Assembly: GCF_947254915.1 (NCBI RefSeq)
Contig: NZ_CAMYEZ010000021.1
Coordinates: 1-20,518 of the forward strand
Direction of reading: 5' to 3'
DNA length: 20,518 nucleotides
From: an uncultured Porphyromonas sp.
Lineage (GTDB): Bacteria; Bacteroidota; Bacteroidia; Bacteroidales; Porphyromonadaceae
Shown piece after piece: positions 15,932 to 20,518 of this stretch (the stretch's first letter is position 1; each line of letters starts with the position of its first letter). A program made the translations under genes and the position numbers. Under the pieces are notes generated by a model. It was not told the origin of the DNA, did not search any database, and saw only the letters and a list, made by a program, of their open reading frames with translations.

Positions 15932-16130
15932 TTCATCCACGTATCAATGAAGGAAATCGAACAATTCCTCCGTGGAAATTCTGAATTCTCCAGCGAGGAA
16001 CAGGGAAATTCTTCCGAACTTTTATTTCATTCTTCCGAAGTTTCATTTCATTCTTCCGAACTTTTATTTCGTCGCTCGGTGGGGAGTTTTCATTTCCTCG
16101 GTGGAGATCTCCGATTTCCTCGGGAGAGAT
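15932..16130 (+). repeat. 199-base intergenic repeat, copy 2 (inverted relative to copy 1)
   Basis: This segment aligns gap-free with the reverse complement of 6885-7083. The 21-base units occupy 16010-16072. TTCCTCCGTGGA (15965-15976) and TTCCTCGGTGGA (16095-16106) flank the core as near-direct repeats. TTCCTC and TGGA at the left also pair with TCCA and GAGGAA (up to 16000), giving an imperfect hairpin. GGAGATCTCC (16103-16112) is a perfect palindrome not preserved in copy 1. Confidence 0.75.
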
Positions 16131-16155
16131 TGCTATCTACAGAGATGAAGGAGTA

Positions 16156-16207
16156 GCTATATAGTGGGGCTATAGCGCTATATAACGAAACTCAAGCTAT
16201 AGACCCC
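16156..16207. repeat. Palindrome and stem-loop upstream of asd
   Basis: TATAGCGCTATA (16171-16182) is a perfect 12-base palindrome. GGGG-C-TATAG (16166-16175) can also pair with CTATAG-A-CCCC (16197-16207), enclosing half of the palindrome, so two alternative folds are possible. It lies about 75 bases upstream of the asd promoter. It may be an operator or an insulating terminator; the evidence is structural only. Confidence 0.45.
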
Positions 16208-16283
16208 TTGGTCGTCGTTATGCGTACTCCCTAGAATACAGGGTTACGATGCATCAAATTTGCAGAATCTGTGGTGGGGACTT

Positions 16284-16315
16284 TTTGCCGATTGCTGTAG
16301 ATTGGGTACTTTTGC
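16284..16315 (+). promoter_or_regulatory. Promoter of asd
   Basis: TTTG (16284-16287) and TACTTTTGC (16307-16315) are 19 bases apart, matching the Bacteroidota sigma consensus TTTG-N19-21-TAnnTTTG at both boxes. Transcription would begin about 65 bases before the asd ATG. It is the best promoter in the window. Confidence 0.65.
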
Positions 16316-16389
16316 ATTGGAGCTGGAGACAACTCTCTGAGCTTACGGTCATATAGACCTCAATTCAAACTCTACAGAAGGATAATAAT

Positions 16390-17406
16390 ATGAATATAGC
16401 TATAGTAGGTGCCAGTGGTGCCGTGGGGCGTGAGTTCCTCCGTCTTTTGGAGCACCGTGACTTCCCAATTGATGAACTGAGACTCTTTGGCTCGTCTCGC
16501 AGTGCGGGCAGTGAAATCACTTTCCGTGGTAAGGTATACAAGATAAAGCTCCTGGCTCAAAACGATGACTTCAAGGATATTGACATCGCCTTCGTCTCTG
16601 CTGGGGGACAGACGGCACTAGACTTCGCCAGCACGATCACGAAGCATGGCGCTCTGATGATCGACAATTCGAGTGCCTTCCGTATGGATCCCGAGGTGCC
16701 GCTCGTTGTGCCCGAGGTCAACGGCGCTGATGCGCTACACCCAGCCAAGAGGATCATCGCTAACCCGAACTGTAGTACGATCCAAATGATTGTGGCACTG
16801 GCTCCGATCCATGCGCTGAGTCCGATAGAGCGTGTGCATGTGGCTACTTACCAAGCTGCTAGCGGTGCGGGTCACGATGCGATGCTCGAGCTGGAGGGGC
16901 AGGTGCGTGACCAGGCTATGGGCAAGCCCCTGCAGACGAAGGCTTTCGGCAATCAACTCCTATATAATCTCATTCCACAGATTGACATCTTTACGGACAA
17001 TGATTATACGAAAGAGGAGATGAAGATGTACAATGAGACCTGCAAGATCCTGCACAATGATGATATACGTGTCAGTGCCACCTGCGTGCGTGTCCCAGTA
17101 CTGCGTGCCCATAGCGAGGCTATCTGGGTGAAGTGTGCTGAGCCACTCACGGTGGAGGCGGTGCGCGAGGCGATGTCGCAGCAGAAGGGGCTACTTCTGA
17201 TGGACGATCCCGCCAAGCGTAGCTATCCGATGCCTCTACACTGCTCTATGCAAGAGCCAGTCTATGTGGGACGTCTGAGAGCTGACCTCGCCGAGCCAGG
17301 CTGTGTTACTTTCTGGTGCGTGGCTGACCAGATTATGAAGGGGGCTGCGCTCAATGCCATTCAGATTGCTGAGTACCTGATCCAGGAAGGTGCTTTTGCT
17401 AAGTAA
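16390..17406 (+). CDS. asd: Aspartate-semialdehyde dehydrogenase
   Basis: This enzyme reduces aspartyl phosphate to aspartate semialdehyde using NADPH, the step directly after aspartate kinase. The 338-residue protein has the nucleotide loop GASGAVG (7-13), the catalytic cysteine C128 in NPNCST, Q154 in TYQAASGAG and a conserved histidine H241 in RAHSEA. Length and motifs fit the Gram-positive-like/archaeal-independent 330-350-residue bacterial branch. It has its own well-formed promoter and leads a plus-strand run of five genes. The following gene starts 23 bases later. Confidence 0.95.
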   Translation: MNIAIVGASGAVGREFLRLLEHRDFPIDELRLFGSSRSAGSEITFRGKVYKIKLLAQNDDFKDIDIAFVSAGGQTALDFASTITKHGALMIDNSSAFRMDPEVPLVVPEVNGADALHPAKRIIANPNCSTIQMIVALAPIHALSPIERVHVATYQAASGAGHDAMLELEGQVRDQAMGKPLQTKAFGNQLLYNLIPQIDIFTDNDYTKEEMKMYNETCKILHNDDIRVSATCVRVPVLRAHSEAIWVKCAEPLTVEAVREAMSQQKGLLLMDDPAKRSYPMPLHCSMQEPVYVGRLRADLAEPGCVTFWCVADQIMKGAALNAIQIAEYLIQEGAFAK

Positions 17407-17429
17407 AGTCTTGATCCATTAGAGTGCAT

Positions 17430-17978
17430 ATGGAGCAAACGAGCGAGAGCAATCCGCAGGAGCTAGTCGCCTTTCTCACGCTGTGCAAGGACTACTGTGC
17501 GCTCATAGAGCATGTGTCTGAGTATAGTCGTGCGGACTTCGTAGGGCGTGCCTACGGCTATCTGCCAGAGATCTTTAGCTACTTATTGCAGATGCCAGCT
17601 ACCTCTACGGAGGAGCTGGAGGAGTGGCTCACGGGCTACACGCAGATGATCTCGGATGAGACGGTGAGCTACTACGAGGAGCAGGTGCGTGCGCTACTGG
17701 GGGAGGAGCTGGATCTCTTCCTACACTACCCAGTGGGTGTGACGCAGGATGGCGAGCTACAGCCTGAGCGTCTCTCACGGCTCTTGGTGCTGATCTACCG
17801 TGAGCTGGGTACGCCTTTGCTGGTGCTTAGAGAGGATGCTGGAGAGCTACTCGTTGCAACGCTTGCGATACTGCAATACGCTTTTGACACATACCTAGGC
17901 GATGCGCTCCTCTCAGCCCTGCGCGTGCTACACTATCACAAGAATAGCGAAGCTCTAGAGGAAGATACTGACTGCTGA
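17430..17978 (+). CDS. DUF5063-like protein of unknown function
   Basis: The 182-residue protein is rich in Glu and Leu and appears all-helical and soluble, with no signal peptide or membrane segment. Its start (ESNPQELVAFLTLCKDYCALIE) and the position between asd and a 3'-5' exonuclease match what I recall of the DUF5063 family in Bacteroidota. This is recall, not a search. ATG 17430 is preferred; a GTG two codons upstream (17424) is an alternative. The exonuclease gene follows after 38 bases, so the pair is probably co-expressed and may act together. No catalytic motif is visible. Confidence 0.65.
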   Translation: MEQTSESNPQELVAFLTLCKDYCALIEHVSEYSRADFVGRAYGYLPEIFSYLLQMPATSTEELEEWLTGYTQMISDETVSYYEEQVRALLGEELDLFLHYPVGVTQDGELQPERLSRLLVLIYRELGTPLLVLREDAGELLVATLAILQYAFDTYLGDALLSALRVLHYHKNSEALEEDTDC

Positions 17979-18016
17979 GCCACAGGAAGCATACATTATA
18001 TAAAGAGTAAACAATC

Positions 18017-18637
18017 GTGCTGTCATCAATTACTAAAGAGGAGATAGGCAAACTAGCCAAAGCGACCTTCACAGGTGAAATCGTTGTCGTGGACTCGCTC
18101 CCGCAAGTGGAGCCTGCCGTAGCAGCTCTAGAGCAGTGTGCTATAATCGGTATGGACACAGAGTCTAAGCCTGTCTTTAAGAAGTATGAGCGTCAGTCGG
18201 TAGCGCTTATTCAGCTGTCGAGCGAGAGTTGCTGCTACCTCTTTAGGATTAACAAGATAGGCATCCCGCCACGCCTGCAGGGACTACTGGAGCGTGAGGA
18301 CATACTCAAGGTGGGGCTAGACCTTTGCGGGGATCGGAGACAGCTGAGGAGGTTTTCACCAGAGTTACATCCACAGGGCTTCGTAGACCTACAGCGTCTT
18401 ACACCTGCCTACGGTATCCACGACTTGGGTCTGCAAAAGATCTATGCGATACTCTTCGCTGAGAAGATTAGCAAGCGGGCTCAGCTGAGCAACTGGGAGG
18501 CGGCTACGCTAACGCCTGCGCAGCAAAGCTACGCTGCACTAGACGCATACGCTTGTCTCCGCATCTATCATCGTCTTGAGTCGGAGCCGATGCCACTACT
18601 GCACCACTTCGGACTCTGCCCCGAGCAACCATCCTAG
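18017..18637 (+). CDS. DEDDy-type 3'-5' exonuclease domain protein (RNase D-like)
   Basis: This 206-residue protein is a single DnaQ-like 3'-5' exonuclease domain. The four acidic metal ligands are D47 and E49 (GMDTES), D106 in a VGLDLCGDRRQL block, and D176, with Y172 in SYAALDAYAC defining the DEDDy subtype. It lacks the HRDC domain of full RNase D. The substrate could be RNA or DNA ends; its place next to an rRNA methyltransferase hints at RNA. The start must be the GTG at 18017: an in-frame TAA stands at 18008-18010, and the next in-frame ATG (codon 46) would remove conserved sequence just before D47. Confidence 0.85.
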   Translation: MLSSITKEEIGKLAKATFTGEIVVVDSLPQVEPAVAALEQCAIIGMDTESKPVFKKYERQSVALIQLSSESCCYLFRINKIGIPPRLQGLLEREDILKVGLDLCGDRRQLRRFSPELHPQGFVDLQRLTPAYGIHDLGLQKIYAILFAEKISKRAQLSNWEAATLTPAQQSYAALDAYACLRIYHRLESEPMPLLHHFGLCPEQPS

Positions 18638-18674
18638 GACTTTACCACAAGAGCTACAACCTACCACCACTCCT

Positions 18675-19895
18675 ATGTATCAGTTATACCTCAAGCCTCA
18701 TCGTGAGGAGCCTCTCCTCAGACACCATCCATGGGTCTTCTCAGGCGCACTGCAGCGCAGCAAGGAGAGCATACCGCTAGGCGCGACAGTGACTATCCTT
18801 AATCATGATGGCTCTCAGCGACTAGGTCAAGGCGTTTACGAGGGCGGTACGATAGCTGTCCGTATGCTGACCTTTGGCGAGGAGGAGATAGGGGAGTGGC
18901 GTGCCTTTTTTACCGCACGTCTGAGCCAAGCGCTGCAGCTTCGCAAGACGCTCCTCCAGAGCCAAGACGGGCGACCGACAAACTGCTGGCGTCTATGCTA
19001 TGGCGAGAGCGACTTCATACCAGGGCTGGTCATCGACATCTACCGAGAGGTGGCTGTGATACAGATACATGCGCTGAGCCTCTACCCGCTACGTCAGTTG
19101 ATCGCTGAGGTGCTGTGCGAGCTCCCAGAGCTAGGCGTGCAGTACGTCTACGACAAGTCTGTTGAGACGCTCCCAGCGCAGACACCTAGCGACTGGATTA
19201 TGCCAAATGGCTACCTAGGCAAGGCGCCATCGGCGGAGTATGATCGGACGGTGCAGGAGTACGGTTACAGTTTCCTGCCAGACTGGGAGCGAGGACAGAA
19301 GACTGGCTTCTTCGTAGACCAGCGTGACAACCGACATCTTGTCGAGTCGTACGCTCGGGGGCGCAATGTCCTCAACATCTGCTGCTACTCGGGGGGCTTC
19401 TCCGTCTATGCTCTCGGAGGGGGAGCCCAGCGCGTCGTCTCGATAGATAGTTCTGCACGAGCTATCTCACTTTGCGAGGAGAGTGTGGCGATCAACTTCT
19501 CGTCAGACCCAGAGACGCAGCAGAGGCACGAGGCGGTCGTGGCTGATGCTTTCGACTATCTCTCTGCGATCGAGCCAGGAGCCTACGACCTGATCGTCTT
19601 AGATCCACCAGCTTTTGTCAAGCAGCGCAACCATAAGCAACAAGGGCTGGGAGGGTACCGCCGATTGAATGAATCAGCCCTCAGAGCGATCGCCCATGGT
19701 GGACTGCTCTTCACCTTTAGCTGCTCGCAGGCCGTCACGATGGAGGAGTTTACCCTAGCGGTGATGACGGCTGCCACGCTGGCGGGGCGAGAGGTGCGTA
19801 TCCTCAAGCGTTTGGGGCAAAGTCCCTGTCATCCGATCAACATCTTTTATCCAGAGGGGGAGTATCTCAAGGGATTGCTCCTCTACGTCTCTTGA
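18675..19895 (+). CDS. Class I SAM-dependent rRNA methyltransferase, RlmI-like
   Basis: From ATG 18675 this is a 406-residue protein. It has an N-terminal PUA-like RNA-binding domain (YLKPHREEPLLRHHPWVFSGAL), a central linker, and a Rossmann methyltransferase. The latter shows GQKTGFFVDQRDNR (207-220), SAM motif I NVLNICCYSGGFS (231-243) and the cytosine-C5-like DPPAF motif (310-314), with C-S-C-S near residue 350. This is the RlmI/YccW family, which makes m5C1962 in 23S rRNA in E. coli; the exact base here is unproven. The frame is open upstream to 18576 inside the exonuclease gene, but the PUA homology starts at 18675, 37 bases after its stop. Confidence 0.88.
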   Translation: MYQLYLKPHREEPLLRHHPWVFSGALQRSKESIPLGATVTILNHDGSQRLGQGVYEGGTIAVRMLTFGEEEIGEWRAFFTARLSQALQLRKTLLQSQDGRPTNCWRLCYGESDFIPGLVIDIYREVAVIQIHALSLYPLRQLIAEVLCELPELGVQYVYDKSVETLPAQTPSDWIMPNGYLGKAPSAEYDRTVQEYGYSFLPDWERGQKTGFFVDQRDNRHLVESYARGRNVLNICCYSGGFSVYALGGGAQRVVSIDSSARAISLCEESVAINFSSDPETQQRHEAVVADAFDYLSAIEPGAYDLIVLDPPAFVKQRNHKQQGLGGYRRLNESALRAIAHGGLLFTFSCSQAVTMEEFTLAVMTAATLAGREVRILKRLGQSPCHPINIFYPEGEYLKGLLLYVS

Positions 19896-19898
19896 TCC

Positions 19899-20518
19899 AT
19901 GCCCTCTAAGCCCAAAGAGTCTAGCTCAGACCTACTCTCGCCACAGACGACCAGTGCCGTGGCTGGCGGTATTGACTGCGAGCAACTCTTTGCCTTGATG
20001 ACGCAACAGCTCGTCCTTGTCGTTGATACGAGACGATCGGGCAAGCTTTACAGTCTTCTGCAGAAAGAGCTAGAGGCTCCGACCGATCATCTCAAGTATC
20101 TGCAGACAGAGGGGTTATACTGGCTACATCGTGCGGCTCGTCACGACTCGCTCCCTGCGATAGACTACTTAGTTAAGCTCTATCAGCCACACTCTGACAG
20201 GACTGCGCAAAACTGTCTGAGGCGCTACCTGCGCCAGAGGGTAGCCCTGAGGGGAAATGTGGAGGATCTGTACGCTCTGGCACTACACTTGACGAGTCCG
20301 CAGACGGGACTAAGGAAGAACTACCGAGAGGCGAGCGACTACTTGCGTATGGCGATTCAGCTAGGGCATCCGAAGTCTCATCTCCTCTTAGCGCAAATGT
20401 ATCAGAGAGGCTTGGGCGTAGTGCGTAGTCACGAGCAATATCTCTATCACTTAGAGACGGCTGCCGAGGCGGGGCTCGTGGAGGCTCAGATAGCACTCGC
20501 AAGAGCTTACGCACAGGA
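19899..20518 (+). CDS. Sel1-like repeat protein, 3' end outside the window
   Basis: An ATG three bases after the methyltransferase stop opens a frame without stops to the window edge, giving at least 206 residues. Several helical pairs match Sel1-like repeats: a degenerate one (GLYWLHRAARHDSLPAIDYLVKLY) near residue 70, then YREASDYLRMAIQLGHPKSHLLLAQMYQRG, and HLETAAEAGLVEAQIALARAYA at the cut. These alpha-alpha solenoids mediate protein-protein contact. There is no signal peptide, so it is probably cytoplasmic. It continues the asd-led transcription unit. The full length and other domains cannot be seen. Confidence 0.75.
   Translation, partial: MPSKPKESSSDLLSPQTTSAVAGGIDCEQLFALMTQQLVLVVDTRRSGKLYSLLQKELEAPTDHLKYLQTEGLYWLHRAARHDSLPAIDYLVKLYQPHSDRTAQNCLRRYLRQRVALRGNVEDLYALALHLTSPQTGLRKNYREASDYLRMAIQLGHPKSHLLLAQMYQRGLGVVRSHEQYLYHLETAAEAGLVEAQIALARAYAQ

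Larger units (their letters stand above)
15817..16389. other. Gene-free stretch between divergent OMP gene and asd
   Basis: The 573 bases between two diverging genes hold: a minus-strand promoter-like box (15854-15861), the second copy of the 199-base repeat (15932-16130), a palindrome and GGGG/CCCC stem (16156-16207), and a good plus-strand promoter for asd (16284-16315). A 69-codon frame (15947-16156) lies within the repeat and is not called as a gene. Confidence 0.6.

Noticed and set aside
16010..16072. CRISPR array
   Set aside because: The 21-base units are directly adjacent with no spacers, and no cas gene is in the window.
15947..16156. 69-codon plus-strand frame in repeat copy 2
   Set aside because: Same reasoning as for copy 1; no start signal and no known family.
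20173..20514. 113-codon minus-strand frame at the right edge
   Set aside because: Antisense to a plus-strand frame with Sel1 repeats; its Ser/Arg/Pro-rich composition is typical of antisense artefacts.

Overview
The window looks like a chromosomal stretch of a Bacteroidota anaerobe, most probably a Porphyromonas close to P. asaccharolytica or P. uenonis. This is inferred from protein flavour, gene content and promoter style; no database was searched. The pointers are: a four-gene 2-oxoacid:ferredoxin oxidoreductase of the VorB type; a topoisomerase I without zinc fingers; a DUF4369-like plus thioredoxin lipoprotein; weak ribosome binding sites; and promoter boxes of the Bacteroidota TAnnTTTG type. 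Oxidative decarboxylation of branched-chain 2-oxoacids, menaquinone synthesis and the aspartate pathway fit an amino-acid-fermenting anaerobe.

Layout. (1) 195-2927, plus strand: a ferredoxin-type subunit, VorB, a TPP subunit and a gamma subunit, closed by a strong hairpin at 2965-3005. (2) 3006-3537: about 530 bases without a convincing gene, holding dispersed short repeats and two promoter-like boxes. (3) 3538-6802, plus strand: topA and truA. (4) 6803-7296: a gene-free stretch with one copy of a 199-base repeat and an array of GAAACT/AGTTTC palindromes. (5) 7297-15816, all minus strand: ten tightly packed genes, in transcription order an outer-membrane barrel, a flavodoxin-fold quinone reductase, an FtsE-like ATPase, lysC, menA, sufS, rnhB, a sirtuin, a thioredoxin lipoprotein and tadA. 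(6) 15817-16389: a second gene-free stretch with the other copy of the 199-base repeat, in opposite orientation, and a good promoter for the next gene. (7) 16390-20518, plus strand: asd, a DUF5063-like gene, a DEDDy 3'-5' exonuclease, an RlmI-like rRNA methyltransferase, and a Sel1-repeat protein cut by the window end.

Most genes are ordinary housekeeping genes. The most interesting structure is between them. The ten-gene minus-strand block is bracketed by two inverted copies of one repeat: 199 bases, no gaps, about 80% identical by hand count, each with a core of three 21-base units. Gene orientation flips exactly at these two repeats, which suggests the block may have been inverted by recombination between them. 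The repeat stays open as a reading frame, but its substitutions show no third-position excess, so it behaves more like repetitive DNA than a protein gene. A second repeat family, built from GAAACT/AGTTTC palindromes, occurs in at least two of the gaps. No rRNA, tRNA, CRISPR array, insertion sequence or prophage gene was recognised.
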